A stretch of 64,000 nt of DNA from Rhizobium lentis (lineage in GTDB: Bacteria; Pseudomonadota; Alphaproteobacteria; Rhizobiales; Rhizobiaceae), in the NCBI RefSeq assembly GCF_017352135.1, contig NZ_CP071455.1, positions 310,001-374,000 of the forward strand. The letters run 5' to 3'. Both the position numbers and the translations under genes were made by a program. Positions 43,306 to 52,827 of this stretch are shown here, one piece after another. Position 1 is the stretch's first letter. Each line of letters opens with the position of its first letter. The notes beneath the pieces were generated by a model. The model was not told where the DNA came from. It searched no databases and saw nothing but the letters and a program-made list of their open reading frames with translations.

Positions 43306-44325
43306 TCAGTGCGCTCTCGAAGCCGCCGCGCGATGCTGCGAGGGCGTCTGTCCGAATGTCCGCTTGAACGTCCTCGTGAATTGCGAGGCATTTTCGAAGC
43401 CGACATCGAGCGCGATCTCGATCAGCGGCGCCTTCGATTGGGCAAGGATCGATTTTGCCCGCTCCATGCGGACACGATTATAGGCCTTGGCAGGCGACAT
43501 GCCGGTCTTGTCGATGAAGATCCTCTCCAGCTGCCGCCTTGAAAGCCCTACCATGGCGGCGAGCTTCTCGATCGGCATGCTGCCATCGACGAACTGCTCC
43601 ATCGTGATCATCGCCGCCTTGACGCGGGCATCGTCATAGTCGTCGTAGAGCGGGCGCCTGGGTTGAATGTCGGCCGGAGCCCGGGCCTTCTCGATCTGCA
43701 GCACTTCAAGCGCGTTTCGTTCGGCATCGCGGCTGATGTATTTCCTGACCAGCAGCGCCGCCATATCGGCACTGCTGCTGCCGCCGGCGCAGGATCCACG
43801 CTGGCGATCGAGATTGAAGAGCCGGTCGGAGCGAACGCTGAGATCGGGGAAGCGCTCGCGAAACTCCCTGTAATGCAGCCAGCTCACGCAGGATTCATGC
43901 CGCTTCATCAGGCCCGCGGCGGCAAGGATGAACGTACCGGTGCACACGCCAATCAGCGGCACTTTCTTGGCGTCCGCCTGTTTGAGGAAGGCGATGGTCT
44001 GCTGGTCGACGGGATTCTCCACCGTCAGAAGCCCCCCGACCACGACGATGTAGTCGAAGCGGGTGGGATCGACGAAGTCAGACGTCGGAGCGACCTGGAC
44101 GCCGCAGCTCGAGGTGATCAGATGCCGCGTGCTGCCGATCACCTGCCAGTCGGCAAGCACCCGTCCGGAACGGTCCTGCTCGTCGCTGGCAAGCCGCAGC
44201 GTGTCCACGAAGAGCGCAAAAGCGGACAGCGTGAAGGACCGCGACAAAACGAACCCAACCTTGAGCCGGGCGGTCTGTTTTTTGCCATCGTCTGCCGACC
44301 GATGCTGCTCAGGTCGCATGGTCAT
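43306..44325 (-). CDS. GlxA family AraC-type regulator (GbdR-like)
   Basis: Regulator of 339 residues with an N-terminal DJ-1/PfpI-like sensor domain (VGFVLSRSFTLSAFALFVDTLRLASD and VPLIGVCTGTFILAAAGL) and a C-terminal AraC DNA-binding pair of HTHs (PIEKLAAMVGLSRRQLERIF and IEIALDVGFENASQFTRTFKRTFG). This architecture matches GbdR and its relatives, which activate glycine betaine and dimethylglycine catabolism genes when those compounds are present. It converges on the reductase gene and probably controls the demethylation operons around it. Confidence 0.92.
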   Translation of the reverse strand: MTMRPEQHRSADDGKKQTARLKVGFVLSRSFTLSAFALFVDTLRLASDEQDRSGRVLADWQVIGSTRHLITSSCGVQVAPTSDFVDPTRFDYIVVVGGLLTVENPVDQQTIAFLKQADAKKVPLIGVCTGTFILAAAGLMKRHESCVSWLHYREFRERFPDLSVRSDRLFNLDRQRGSCAGGSSSADMAALLVRKYISRDAERNALEVLQIEKARAPADIQPRRPLYDDYDDARVKAAMITMEQFVDGSMPIEKLAAMVGLSRRQLERIFIDKTGMSPAKAYNRVRMERAKSILAQSKAPLIEIALDVGFENASQFTRTFKRTFGQTPSQHRAAASRAH

Positions 44326-44877
44326 TTCCCGTCCTCCAAAACGCGCTCATCGAATCCAAACCCCATGCGCCAGCGGATCGTGATTGTCGATCAAAAATGG
44401 TGTTGTGCCCGATCACCCGCGCCCAGCCTCCGAGCGCGGACGGTATCCAGGCATAAGATCAAAGGACTTCACGACCTCTTCCACCCTTCTCAAGCAAGCA
44501 GGGCTCGCCGTCAAAGATCGATCAGAACGATTCATACCACAATGGCCAGCGGGGCATTTATCAAAGTCGCGCTATCGAGCGTCCTGATCGCGCCGTAGGT
44601 CGCTCCTCCAATGCCGGTCACCGCAGGGGAAAGCGGATAGCGAGAAGGTATCGCTGGCGACACCCTGAGCGCCGCTGTCGCTGTTCCTGAGCGAACACGC
44701 GCGATCCAACCCGTGTCGACCATCGCAGGATCCTTCGACGCGGGTGACGGTTGCAACGTGTGGTGCCGGCATCGAGGCGCATTCTCGAACATCGGAAGTC
44801 GAATATCGAGCGAGAGCTATCGTTTGCTACCGTCCAACAACTGGACCGGAAGCGCCGGCACCGCAGTTAGCGAAGCT
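44326..44877. other. 552-base gap between GlxA-type regulator and gfa, no gene recognised
   Basis: Both flanking genes are on the minus strand, so the GlxA regulator's promoter should lie at the left edge. One minus-strand frame (44532-44792) has a coding-like hydrophobic C-terminus (TGIGGATYGAIRTLDSATLI) but no ribosome site or recognisable domain. It could be the tail of a decayed gene. Confidence 0.4.
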
Positions 44878-45450
44878 TCAAGCCGCGAGAGCGCCGCTCT
44901 TCTTGGCGGTCCAGGTCGCGATATAGTCCATCAGACCGGGCGACAGGCAGTCATAGGGCTCGAGGCCCGACGCCCTCAGCTGTGCGCGGACGGCATCCAT
45001 CTTCGAAGGGTCGAAGCCGCTTTCGATGATCGACGAGACGAAGGCCGCAAAGGTCGGCTTTGCCCAGCCGCTTTCCTGGAAGCGTTCCGGATGGACGAAG
45101 GACAATCCCTGGAAGGGGTGTTCGCGCTCGACTGGACCGTACATATGCACGCCGCACTCCTTGCACGCGTGGCGCTGGATCAAGGCCGCCGAATCGACGA
45201 CCGCGAGCTTGTCGCCGTTCTCCAGCACCTCGACATTTTCGGTCGGCGCCACCGCCACGACTGAGAAGACGGCACCTTTCGGCTTCCAGCACTTAGTGCA
45301 GCCGCAGACGTGGTTGTGGGCGATGTCGCCCCTGATCCTCACCTTGACCGGATTGCTCGCGCAGTTGCAGACGAGCGTTCCGCCAGCGAAAGCAGCGTCG
45401 GTCGCTCGAAAGCCTGAATCCACTGCCGGATGAATGGCTATGCTGGTCAT
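44878..45450 (-). CDS. gfa: S-(hydroxymethyl)glutathione synthase, Gfa (glutathione-dependent formaldehyde-activating enzyme)
   Basis: Zinc protein of 190 residues of the CENP-V/GFA fold. It speeds addition of formaldehyde to glutathione, the first step of formaldehyde detoxication. Zinc ligands are visible as [21 protein letters not shown] and [15 protein letters not shown] 45450 has a good ribosome site (AAGGAGAGAAGCA); the longer frame from 45627 is the next gene's shadow. It forms an operon with fghA and frmA on the minus strand and would handle formaldehyde from betaine demethylation. Confidence 0.95.
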   Translation of the reverse strand: MTSIAIHPAVDSGFRATDAAFAGGTLVCNCASNPVKVRIRGDIAHNHVCGCTKCWKPKGAVFSVVAVAPTENVEVLENGDKLAVVDSAALIQRHACKECGVHMYGPVEREHPFQGLSFVHPERFQESGWAKPTFAAFVSSIIESGFDPSKMDAVRAQLRASGLEPYDCLSPGLMDYIATWTAKKSGALAA

Positions 45451-45508
45451 TGCTTCTCTCCTTCCCTCCCTGGCCGTTTGCGAAATGCCCGGCCGAGCTC
45501 TGCAATTT

Positions 45509-46342
45509 TTATCCCAGCCTCTGCGCATGCCAGCGCAGATGGTCCTCCATGAATGTCGAAATGAAGAAGTAGGAATGGCCGTAGCCTTCCTGCATGCGAA
45601 GCGTGAGGTTGATTTCAGCCGCCTCACAGGCTGCTTTCAGCTCGGCGGGGCGCAATCCATCCTCCAGAAAGCTATCGGCCGTTCCCTGATCGACGAAGAG
45701 TTCCGGGAAACGATAGCCATCCTCGATCAGCGAGCAGGCATCATAGGCCCGCCACGTCTTTTCATCGGCTCCGAGATATTTCCGGAAGGCGGGCTTCGAC
45801 CAGCCGGAAACTGAGGGGTGGCTGATCGGCGCGAAGGCCGAGCAGCTGCGGAAGCGGTCGGGGTTCTTGAGCGCGATGGTGATCGCGCCGTGTCCGCCCA
45901 TCGAATGACCGAAGATCCCCTGGCGGTCCATATCGACCGGGAACTCGGCCGCGATCAGCTTCGGCAGCTCTTCGGCGATGTAGCTGCACATGCCATAATT
46001 CGCAGCATAGGGCGGCTGGGTGGCGTCGACGTAAAAACCGGCGCCCTTGCCGAACTGCCAGTTGTCGGCCTCGTCGGGAACATGGTCTCCACGAGGGCTG
46101 GTATCCGGGCAGACGATGACGAGACCGAGTTCGGCGGCAAGCCGCCGATACTCGCCCTTGTCCATGACATTGGCATGCGTGCAGGTCAGGCCGGACAGAT
46201 ACCAGAGAACCGGCAGATTGCCTTCGGCGGCCTGCGGCGGCACGAACACAGCAAAGGTCATGTCGCAATCGCACGCCTCGGAGCGGCTGACGTAGACGCC
46301 CTGGGTACCGCCATAGCACTTGTCGGTCGAGATCGTCTTCAT
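45509..46342 (-). CDS. fghA: S-formylglutathione hydrolase
   Basis: Esterase D-type serine hydrolase of 277 residues that cleaves S-formylglutathione to formate and glutathione, the last step of the glutathione pathway. The nucleophile elbow is [10 protein letters not shown], the oxyanion region [13 protein letters not shown], and the Asp and His of the triad are in VDQGTADSF and GYGHSYFFI. The stop of frmA lies three bases upstream of its ATG, so they are co-transcribed. Confidence 0.96.
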   Translation of the reverse strand: MKTISTDKCYGGTQGVYVSRSEACDCDMTFAVFVPPQAAEGNLPVLWYLSGLTCTHANVMDKGEYRRLAAELGLVIVCPDTSPRGDHVPDEADNWQFGKGAGFYVDATQPPYAANYGMCSYIAEELPKLIAAEFPVDMDRQGIFGHSMGGHGAITIALKNPDRFRSCSAFAPISHPSVSGWSKPAFRKYLGADEKTWRAYDACSLIEDGYRFPELFVDQGTADSFLEDGLRPAELKAACEAAEINLTLRMQEGYGHSYFFISTFMEDHLRWHAQRLG

Positions 46343-46345
46343 CGC

Positions 46346-47473
46346 TTAATACAGCACCACGCCGCGGATGCTTTCTCCCTTGTGCATCAGGTCGAAGCCC
46401 TTGTTGATGTCTTCAAGCGGCATGGTGTGGGTGATCATCGGATCGATCTGGATCTTGCCCTGCATGTACCAGTCGACGATCTTCGGAACGTCGGTGCGCC
46501 CGCGTGCGCCGCCGAAGGCCGTGCCCATCCAGTTGCGGCCGGTGACGAGCTGGAACGGACGCGTCGAGATCTCCTGGCCGGCGCCGGCAACGCCGATGAT
46601 CACCGATTTGCCCCAGCCGCGATGCGAAGCTTCCAGCGCCTGACGCATGACCTTCGTATTGCCGGTGCAGTCGAAGGTGTAGTCGGCGCCGCCGATCAGG
46701 TCGCCGCCCCGTTTGGTCATGTTGACCAGATAGGGGACGATGTCGTCGCCAACGTCCTTCGGATTGACGAAATGCGTCATGCCGAACTTTTCGCCCCATG
46801 CCTTGCGATCCGGGTTGATATCGACGCCGATGATCATGTCGGCGCCGGCCAGCCGCAGGCCCTGGATGACGTTCAGGCCGATGCCGCCAAGCCCGAAGAC
46901 GATCGCCGTCGATCCGATCTCCACCTTGGCCGTGTTGATGACGGCGCCGATGCCTGTGGTGACGCCGCAGCCGATGTAGCAGACCTTGTCGAAGGGCGCG
47001 TCGGGATTGATCTTGGCGAGCGCGATCTCGGGCAGCACAGTGTAATTGGCGAAGGTCGAGCAGCCCATATAGTGATGGATCTTGTCCTTGCCGATCGAGA
47101 AGCGGCTCGTACCATCCGGCATCACGCCCTGACCCTGGGTGGCGCGGATCGAAGTGCAGAGATTGGTTTTGCGCGACGTGCAGGAATAGCACTCGCGGCA
47201 TTCCGGCGTGTAAAGCGGAATGACATGGTCGCCCTTCTTGACCGAGGTGACGCCCTGGCCAACATCGACGACGATGCCGGCGCCCTCATGGCCGAGAATG
47301 GCGGGGAAGAGGCCTTCCGGATCGGCGCCGGAGAGAGTGAAATCATCGGTGTGGCAAATGCCCGTCGCCTTGACCTCGATCAACACTTCGCCGGCCTTCG
47401 GGCCGTCGAGCTGCACGGTCATCACTTCGAGCGGTTTTCCTGCCTGAACGGCAACGGCGGCGCGAACGTCCAT
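46346..47473 (-). CDS. frmA: S-(hydroxymethyl)glutathione dehydrogenase / class III alcohol dehydrogenase
   Basis: Zinc alcohol dehydrogenase of 375 residues oxidising S-hydroxymethylglutathione to S-formylglutathione with NAD. Catalytic zinc residues appear in [20 protein letters not shown] and [10 protein letters not shown]. The structural zinc loop is [17 protein letters not shown], and the coenzyme motif is [13 protein letters not shown]. It ends in the family tail (SIRGVVLY). The order frmA-fghA-gfa is a compact formaldehyde-oxidation operon placed inside the demethylation island. Confidence 0.96.
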   Translation of the reverse strand: MDVRAAVAVQAGKPLEVMTVQLDGPKAGEVLIEVKATGICHTDDFTLSGADPEGLFPAILGHEGAGIVVDVGQGVTSVKKGDHVIPLYTPECRECYSCTSRKTNLCTSIRATQGQGVMPDGTSRFSIGKDKIHHYMGCSTFANYTVLPEIALAKINPDAPFDKVCYIGCGVTTGIGAVINTAKVEIGSTAIVFGLGGIGLNVIQGLRLAGADMIIGVDINPDRKAWGEKFGMTHFVNPKDVGDDIVPYLVNMTKRGGDLIGGADYTFDCTGNTKVMRQALEASHRGWGKSVIIGVAGAGQEISTRPFQLVTGRNWMGTAFGGARGRTDVPKIVDWYMQGKIQIDPMITHTMPLEDINKGFDLMHKGESIRGVVLY

Positions 47474-47547
47474 TTGATAATCCCTCCTATTAAACTGAAT
47501 TCAGTGGCTGCGTATGCGGATAAACGATCTGGTTCGGCCTCGCCCGG

Positions 47548-48240
47548 TCATCCCGGCTCGACCTGGCACCAAACCGCCAGAAGAGGCTGGGCCGTGCATC
47601 TTATCGCGAAGGATTGCCCGGCATCGTTTGCAAAGACTGTGCCGGTAGCGGCAGAAAACCATTGGGAATCGCCAAGGCAGATTTCTCCCGGCGAAAGCAG
47701 GATGAAGGCGCGCGGCTGCGTCTGAACGTGATCGGGGAACCGGGTGTAGCGATCCATATAGATGACGCCGACCCTGAGATCGGCGCGCTCCTCCATGCCG
47801 CCGGGACCGACCACGACCGCATGGGAGTGCGTATTGCCGAAATTCAGGCTGGCAAACGGCCCGGAGCGGCCGCGTCTCCAGAGCAGCTTGTCGGCGAGAC
47901 TCTGGAACTGGCCGGCGATCGCCTCATATTTCCGTCCCGACTTTGCAAGATGGCGGACGGCATCGTCGAGCCCTTCGGGCACGCCGGGAAGAGGCCCGCC
48001 CTCCGGGCGCACCTTTCCTGTTTTCAGCAGCCGCTGAAGGACCTTGCCCGCAACGAAACTGGCGACGGCAGGAGCTTCCGCCGACAGCATCAGGCCGCCG
48101 ACGTCGTTGAGGAATTCCTGCAGCGGCCGAGGCCGCCTTTCCCTGCCGATGTCGTGCAGCCGTATATATGCCGGCTTCTCGTCATCGTTCAGAAGAAGGT
48201 CGGCACCAGGTTTGATTGGACGTCCCACCGCGCGCGCCAC
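47548..48240 (-). CDS. DddQ-like cupin, metal-binding residues lost
   Basis: Protein of 230 residues of the dimethylsulfoniopropionate-lyase-like cupin family. It aligns clearly with the second paralogue at 49994 (GPGGMEERADLRVGV against GPGGLEERNDLWLGV). However, the cupin motif HxHx3E is degraded: where the paralogue has PDHDHAPEEVY this one has PDHVQTQPRAF, keeping only the first His, and the later metal His is also absent (DAGQSFAIR for IPGIKHAMR). It probably does not bind metal in the usual way and may be a structural or regulatory partner. The start is a GTG at 48240 after GCGGGGAGA. It lies 15 bases after etfA. Confidence 0.75.
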   Translation of the reverse strand: MARAVGRPIKPGADLLLNDDEKPAYIRLHDIGRERRPRPLQEFLNDVGGLMLSAEAPAVASFVAGKVLQRLLKTGKVRPEGGPLPGVPEGLDDAVRHLAKSGRKYEAIAGQFQSLADKLLWRRGRSGPFASLNFGNTHSHAVVVGPGGMEERADLRVGVIYMDRYTRFPDHVQTQPRAFILLSPGEICLGDSQWFSAATGTVFANDAGQSFAIRCTAQPLLAVWCQVEPG

Positions 48241-48255
48241 GTTCGGTCTCCCCGC

Positions 48256-49185
48256 TCAGAGCGCCTTTTCGAGTTCCGGCAGGACCTCGAAGAGATCGGC
48301 GACGAGGCCGTAGTCGGCGACCTGGAAGATCGGCGCCTCCTCGTCCTTGTTGATGGCGACGATCACCTTCGAGTCCTTCATGCCGGCCAGATGCTGGATC
48401 GCCCCGGAGATGCCGGCCGCGATATAGAGATCGGGCGCCACCACCTTGCCGGTCTGGCCGACCTGCCAGTCGTTCGGCGCATAACCGGCATCGACGGCAG
48501 CGCGGCTGGCGCCGACGGCCGCCCCGAGCTTGTCGGCGACCGGCAGAATGACCTCCTTGAACTTCTCGGAGGAGCCGAGCGCCCGGCCGCCGGAGATGAT
48601 GATCTTCGCCGAGGTCAGCTCCGGACGTTCCGACGCCGACAGCGCATCGGAGACGAAACGCGACAGCCCCGGATCGGACACCGCCGGGATCGCCTCGACG
48701 GCGGCAGAACCGCCTGCCGGCGCGGCGGCGAAGGAAGCGGTGCGCACGGTGATGACCTTCTTGGCATCGCTTGCCTGCACCGTCTGAATGGCATTGCCGG
48801 CATAGATCGGCCGCTTGAAGGTATCGGATGAGACGACCTCGATGATCTCCGAGACCTGGGCGACGTCGAGGAGGGCTGCCACCCGCGGCAGCACCGTCTT
48901 GCCGACCGAGGTCGCGGCCGAGACGATCGTGTCATAGGAGCCGGCGAGCGAGACGATCAGGTCGGCGAGCGGTTCGGCCAGATTGTTGGCAAGCGCGTCG
49001 CTTTCGGCAAGCAGCACTTTAGAGACGCCGGAAAGTTTGGCGGCCGCATCGGCCGCAGCCCTGGCACCCTTGCCGGCGACGAGAATGTGAATGTCGCCGC
49101 CGATCTGGGTTGCGGCGGTCAGCGCCTTGGTGGTCTGGTCGGAGAGGCTCGAATTGTCGTGATCGGCCAGAAGAAGAATGGTCAT
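48256..49185 (-). CDS. etfA: Electron transfer flavoprotein alpha subunit
   Basis: ETF alpha of 309 residues carrying the FAD. The C-terminal FAD domain shows [39 protein letters not shown] and [23 protein letters not shown]. It passes electrons from a flavin dehydrogenase to ETF-quinone oxidoreductase. Its place between the DddQ-like cupins and next to the demethylase at 50645 indicates a dedicated ETF for that enzyme, as trimethylamine and dimethylglycine dehydrogenases use. Confidence 0.95.
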   Translation of the reverse strand: MTILLLADHDNSSLSDQTTKALTAATQIGGDIHILVAGKGARAAADAAAKLSGVSKVLLAESDALANNLAEPLADLIVSLAGSYDTIVSAATSVGKTVLPRVAALLDVAQVSEIIEVVSSDTFKRPIYAGNAIQTVQASDAKKVITVRTASFAAAPAGGSAAVEAIPAVSDPGLSRFVSDALSASERPELTSAKIIISGGRALGSSEKFKEVILPVADKLGAAVGASRAAVDAGYAPNDWQVGQTGKVVAPDLYIAAGISGAIQHLAGMKDSKVIVAINKDEEAPIFQVADYGLVADLFEVLPELEKAL

Positions 49186-49210
49186 GATGGTTGCTCCTGT
49201 TCTTGCCCGA

Positions 49211-49960
49211 TTACAGCACGCCGGCTTCGTTCTTCAGCTTGTCGACCAGCTCAGCGACCGACTTGACCTTGACGCCGGCCTTGCGGCCGGACGGTTCCTC
49301 GGTCTTCAGCACCTTCAGCCGCGGCGTCGTGTCGACGCCGAAATCGGCAGGCGCCTTCTTGTCGAGCGGCTTCTTCTTCGCCTTCATGATGTTCGGCAGT
49401 GAGGCGTAACGCGGCTCGTTCAAGCGCAGGTCGGTGGTCACCACCGCCGGCAGCTTGATCTCGATCGTCTGCAGGCCGCCGTCGACCTCGCGGGTGACGG
49501 TCGCCTTGCCGTCGCCGATCTCGATCTTCGAGGCGAAGGTCGCCTGGGGCATGCCGAGCAGCGCCGCCAGCATCTGGCCGGTCTGGTTGGAATCGTCGTC
49601 GATCGCCTGCTTGCCGGTGATGACAAGCCCCGGCTGTTCGGCTTCGGCGATCCCTTTCAGGATCTTGGCGACGGCGAGCGGTTCGACGGCATCGTCGGTC
49701 TCGACCAGGATCGCCCGGTCGGCGCCCATGGCAAGTGCCGTCCGCAGCGTCTCCTCGGCCTTGGCAGGACCGATCGAGACTACCACCACTTCCTCAGCCT
49801 TGCCGGCTTCCTTCAATCTCAGCGCCTCTTCTACCGAGATCTCGTCGAACGGGTTCATCGACATCTTCACATTGGCAAGCTCGACACCCGTGCCATCCGG
49901 CTTCACACGGATCTTCACGTTGTAGTCGACAACCCGCTTGACGGGCACGAGAATCTTCAT
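49211..49960 (-). CDS. etfB: Electron transfer flavoprotein beta subunit
   Basis: ETF beta of 249 residues. The ETF beta signature is present ([20 protein letters not shown] near the N-terminus and [20 protein letters not shown]). It forms the heterodimer with EtfA, whose gene follows after 25 bases. The reading order on the minus strand is demethylase (50645), cupin (49994), etfB, etfA, cupin (47548), formaldehyde operon. Confidence 0.95.
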   Translation of the reverse strand: MKILVPVKRVVDYNVKIRVKPDGTGVELANVKMSMNPFDEISVEEALRLKEAGKAEEVVVVSIGPAKAEETLRTALAMGADRAILVETDDAVEPLAVAKILKGIAEAEQPGLVITGKQAIDDDSNQTGQMLAALLGMPQATFASKIEIGDGKATVTREVDGGLQTIEIKLPAVVTTDLRLNEPRYASLPNIMKAKKKPLDKKAPADFGVDTTPRLKVLKTEEPSGRKAGVKVKSVAELVDKLKNEAGVL

Positions 49961-49993
49961 TTGCGAACCTCTTTATATCTTCAATGGCCGCCG

Positions 49994-50596
49994 TCAGTGC
50001 GGCTGTTCGGCAAGCAGTGCCCAGAAGGCGAAGAACGGTGTATCGACCGATCTCATGGCATGTTTGATTCCGGGGATATTGTAGAACGATCCGCCGATCC
50101 CAGGCGAAAACCAGTCCCCCTCCCCTTGTCGAAACTCTCCCTTGGAAAGCACGAGATAGACTTCCTCCGGCGCATGGTCGTGGTCGGGATAGCGCACGTG
50201 AGGCGCCATCAACGTCACGCCGAGCCACAGGTCGTTTCGCTCCTCCAATCCGCCCGGGCCGATGATCAAGGCATTGGCATGCCCATCGACGAAATTGTCG
50301 CTGGCCGTGTGGTCATACTTGGTGCGCCGATGCCATTCAAGCATTGGCTCGATGCCTCTGAAACCCTCGATCAATCGCGCCAGGCAAGCATAGGACGTAT
50401 CGACCGAGAGCGCCATATCGAGCTGATCACAGACGGGCAACCGGCTTCCTTTTCCTGCCCGCGCGCTCCCCGGACGCTCCAGCGCCGCAAAGATCTGACC
50501 GATCGAACGGCGGGCTTCTGGAGCTTTCGCGAACTGATCGAAAGCCACATTCGCCGCCTCCAGGAAGTGCTGGAGGCTTTCATTGCGCAAGTTCAT
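49994..50596 (-). CDS. DddQ-like cupin (dimethylsulfoniopropionate lyase family) with intact metal site
   Basis: Cupin of 200 residues, the size of DddQ. The metal motif HDHAPEE (about 136-142) gives His, His and Glu in the DMSP-lyase pattern HxHx3E, followed by VYLVLSKGEF, and the second motif has the fourth ligand in NIPGIKHAMRS (about 178). The Tyr next to the Glu (EEVY), catalytic in DddQ, is also present. In marine bacteria DddQ splits DMSP into dimethyl sulfide and acrylate. No acrylate-use genes are here, and the setting is N-methyl demethylation, so the natural substrate may be another betaine. The gene precedes etfB by 33 bases. Confidence 0.8.
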   Translation of the reverse strand: MNLRNESLQHFLEAANVAFDQFAKAPEARRSIGQIFAALERPGSARAGKGSRLPVCDQLDMALSVDTSYACLARLIEGFRGIEPMLEWHRRTKYDHTASDNFVDGHANALIIGPGGLEERNDLWLGVTLMAPHVRYPDHDHAPEEVYLVLSKGEFRQGEGDWFSPGIGGSFYNIPGIKHAMRSVDTPFFAFWALLAEQPH

Positions 50597-50644
50597 CTCA
50601 ACCCCTCCCGAGACGATCGGCCGGCGATCCGGCTGCTGTCGCGA

Positions 50645-52681
50645 TCATAGATCCTTTGCGATGCGCAGAGCGTCATAAATGGCGGCATGCGTATTGCGCG
50701 CAGCGACGGCATCGCCGATGCGGAACAGCTGGAACCGCCCCTCGGGATTGCGAACGACGGACTGGGGCTTTCCCGAAAGGAGCTCGTCGTGCGAGACCTC
50801 GCCGAGATTGCTGGAACTGGGCTTCAGCTCGAAATAAAGCTCGTCGAGGGGGATGGTGCCATGATTGACGACGATCTGGTCGTAACTGTGCTCCCGGGCA
50901 ATTCCACCATAATCGCTGCCGACATGGGCGACGAGCTGGTTGCCGCTCTTTTCGACTGCTTCCAGACGGTAGGTGACGGTAAACGTCACGTCATGCTTCT
51001 GGAGCGAGCGCATATAGGGCACCAGGTTCATGGCCATGACCTCGGGCGCGAAGGATCGGTCCGGTGTCATGATCTCGACCTTGGCTCCTGCCCTGGCGAT
51101 AAATTCAGCGGCCTGAAGGCCGGCATGGTCGCCGGCGTCGTCGAAGATCAGCACATTGGTTCCAGGCTTCACGTCGCCGGAGATGATGTCCCAGGAGGAG
51201 ACCACCAGTTCGTTGCCTCTTGAGAGAACCTCGGTATGCGGCAGGCCGCCGGTGGCGATGATCACGACATCGGGCTTCTCCGCCTCGATCGTGTCGGCTT
51301 CGGCCCAGCTATTGAAGTGGAAGGTGACATCGTATTTCTCACACTGGCTCATGCGCCAGTCGATGATACTGATCATTTCCCTGCGGCGCTCGCTCTGGGC
51401 AGTCAGCCGGATCTGACCGCCGGCATTGTTCGCCGCTTCGAAGACCACGACCTCATGGCCGCGCTCTCCGGCGACACGCGCCGCCTCCAGACCGGCCGGG
51501 CCGGCGCCGACGACGACGACCTTTTTCCGGACATTGGCCTTCGTCAGGATATGCGGCATGGTCAGTTCGCGGCCGGTGGCGGCGTTGTGGATGCAGTAGG
51601 CGGCCCCGCCCTGGTAGATGCGGTCGAGGCAATAGTTGGCACCGACGCAGGGGCGGATATCCTCTTCCCGCTTCTCGATGATCTTGCGGACGATGTGCGG
51701 GTCCGTCATGTGGGCGCGGGTCATGCCGACCATGTCGACTTTGCCGGCTGCGATGGCATGACGCGCCGTGGCGACGTCGGGAATCTTCGCGGCATGGAAG
51801 GTCGGGAAGTTGGTCGCGGCACGGATTTCGCCGGCAAAATCCAGGTGCGGCGAGTTGGCCATGCCCTGGATGGGAATGACGTCGGTCAAACCCGCGTCCG
51901 TATCGATGTGACCGCGAATGACGTTCAGATAGTCGATGAGCCCGCTGTCGCGCAACCGCTTCGAAATCTCTATGCCTTCCGCCTGCCCGTTGCCGCCGGG
52001 CAGACACTCGTCGGCCGTATAGCGCACGCCGAGGATGAATTCGTTCCCGACCCTCTCGCGGATCGCCTTGAACACGTCGAGACAGAAGAGCATCCGGTTT
52101 TCGAGCGCACCGCCATAGGGGTCGTCGAGTTCGTTCGTGAGCGGAGACGCAAATTGGTCGATCAGGTGGCCGTAGGCCTCCAGCTCGATTCCATCCATGC
52201 CGCCCGCCTTCATCCTTTCGGCCGCGTCGGCGAAATCCTTGATGATGCGCTTGATGTCCCAATCTTCCACCTTCTTCGGGAAGGCGCGATGCGAGGCCTC
52301 GCGATGATGCGATGGGGCGACGACCGGCAGCCAGTCTCCCTTGTCCCAACGCGTGCGCCGGCCGAGATGAGTGAGCTGGATCATGATCGCCGCCCCCTCC
52401 TCGTGCACGGCATCGGTCATTTCCCTGATCCAGGGCACGATCTCGTCCTTATAAGCCAGCAGATTGTTGAAGACCGGCGGGCTGTCCCTGGAAACCGCGG
52501 CAGAGCCCGCCGTCATCGTCAAGGCCACCCCGCCCTTCGCCCGCTCCACCGCATAAGCCCGATACCTCTCCTTCGGCATGCCGTCCTCGGGATAGGCCGG
52601 CTCGTGCGAGGTCACGATGATACGGTTACGCAGCGTCAGATGCTTGAGCTGATAGGGCTGAAGAAGGGGGTCGTTCGACAT
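50645..52681 (-). CDS. stcD: FMN/FAD [Fe-S] N-methyl demethylase of the StcD/DgcA/TMADH family
   Basis: Oxidoreductase of 678 residues with three parts: an Old-Yellow-Enzyme FMN barrel (residues 1-340), an iron-sulfur segment and a C-terminal FAD/NAD domain (VVVGAGPAGLEAARVAGERG). It would oxidatively remove an N-methyl group (N-methylproline or dimethylglycine), passing electrons to ETF. Cys residues are at about 344, 350 and 362 in RPCVGANYCLDRIYQGGAAYC; the second Cys of the C-x2-C-x2-C pattern of trimethylamine dehydrogenase is Ala here. Sinorhizobium StcD, needed for stachydrine use, and Pseudomonas DgcA are the nearest functional relatives I know. Divergent from a TetR gene. Confidence 0.85.
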   Translation of the reverse strand: MSNDPLLQPYQLKHLTLRNRIIVTSHEPAYPEDGMPKERYRAYAVERAKGGVALTMTAGSAAVSRDSPPVFNNLLAYKDEIVPWIREMTDAVHEEGAAIMIQLTHLGRRTRWDKGDWLPVVAPSHHREASHRAFPKKVEDWDIKRIIKDFADAAERMKAGGMDGIELEAYGHLIDQFASPLTNELDDPYGGALENRMLFCLDVFKAIRERVGNEFILGVRYTADECLPGGNGQAEGIEISKRLRDSGLIDYLNVIRGHIDTDAGLTDVIPIQGMANSPHLDFAGEIRAATNFPTFHAAKIPDVATARHAIAAGKVDMVGMTRAHMTDPHIVRKIIEKREEDIRPCVGANYCLDRIYQGGAAYCIHNAATGRELTMPHILTKANVRKKVVVVGAGPAGLEAARVAGERGHEVVVFEAANNAGGQIRLTAQSERRREMISIIDWRMSQCEKYDVTFHFNSWAEADTIEAEKPDVVIIATGGLPHTEVLSRGNELVVSSWDIISGDVKPGTNVLIFDDAGDHAGLQAAEFIARAGAKVEIMTPDRSFAPEVMAMNLVPYMRSLQKHDVTFTVTYRLEAVEKSGNQLVAHVGSDYGGIAREHSYDQIVVNHGTIPLDELYFELKPSSSNLGEVSHDELLSGKPQSVVRNPEGRFQLFRIGDAVAARNTHAAIYDALRIAKDL

Positions 52682-52726
52682 GGACGGTGGTTCCGGATTA
52701 AAACATTGAAGCAGACGGTAAGGACG

Positions 52727-52741
52727 ATGTACACATGTGTC
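52727..52741. promoter_or_regulatory. TetR operator copy 1
   Basis: ATGTACACATGTGTC contains the palindrome ACAC-AT-GTGT, 46 bases upstream of the StcD-like start. A second copy in opposite orientation is centred 42 bases away. Confidence 0.65.
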
Positions 52742-52771
52742 AACAATGAAAACATTTGAGTCATTGGTTTA

Positions 52772-52786
52772 GACACTGGTGTACAT
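52772..52786. promoter_or_regulatory. TetR operator copy 2
   Basis: GACACTGGTGTACAT contains ACAC-TG-GTGT and is, read on the other strand, the same as copy 1 except for the two centre bases. It lies 42 bases upstream of the TetR start at 52828. The pair sits in the 146-base divergent promoter. Confidence 0.65.
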
Positions 52787-52827
52787 TTTTCTTGCGCCGC
52801 GCCGTGCCATTTGGTAGGAGATAATCT

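Noticed and set aside
44532..44792. 86-codon minus-strand frame, considered as the tail of a proline racemase-type gene
   Set aside because: The similarity was too weak to support; no catalytic Cys motif is present and there is no start signal.
45818..47725. 635-codon open frame on the plus strand
   Set aside because: Antisense shadow of fghA and frmA, with no conserved motif.
49994..50596. Calling this gene a true DMSP lyase
   Set aside because: The metal site fits, but no acrylate or DMSP-uptake gene is near and the operon is about N-methyl demethylation, so only the family is claimed.
51236..52759. 507-codon open frame on the plus strand
   Set aside because: Antisense shadow of the StcD-like demethylase; its composition is unlike a protein.
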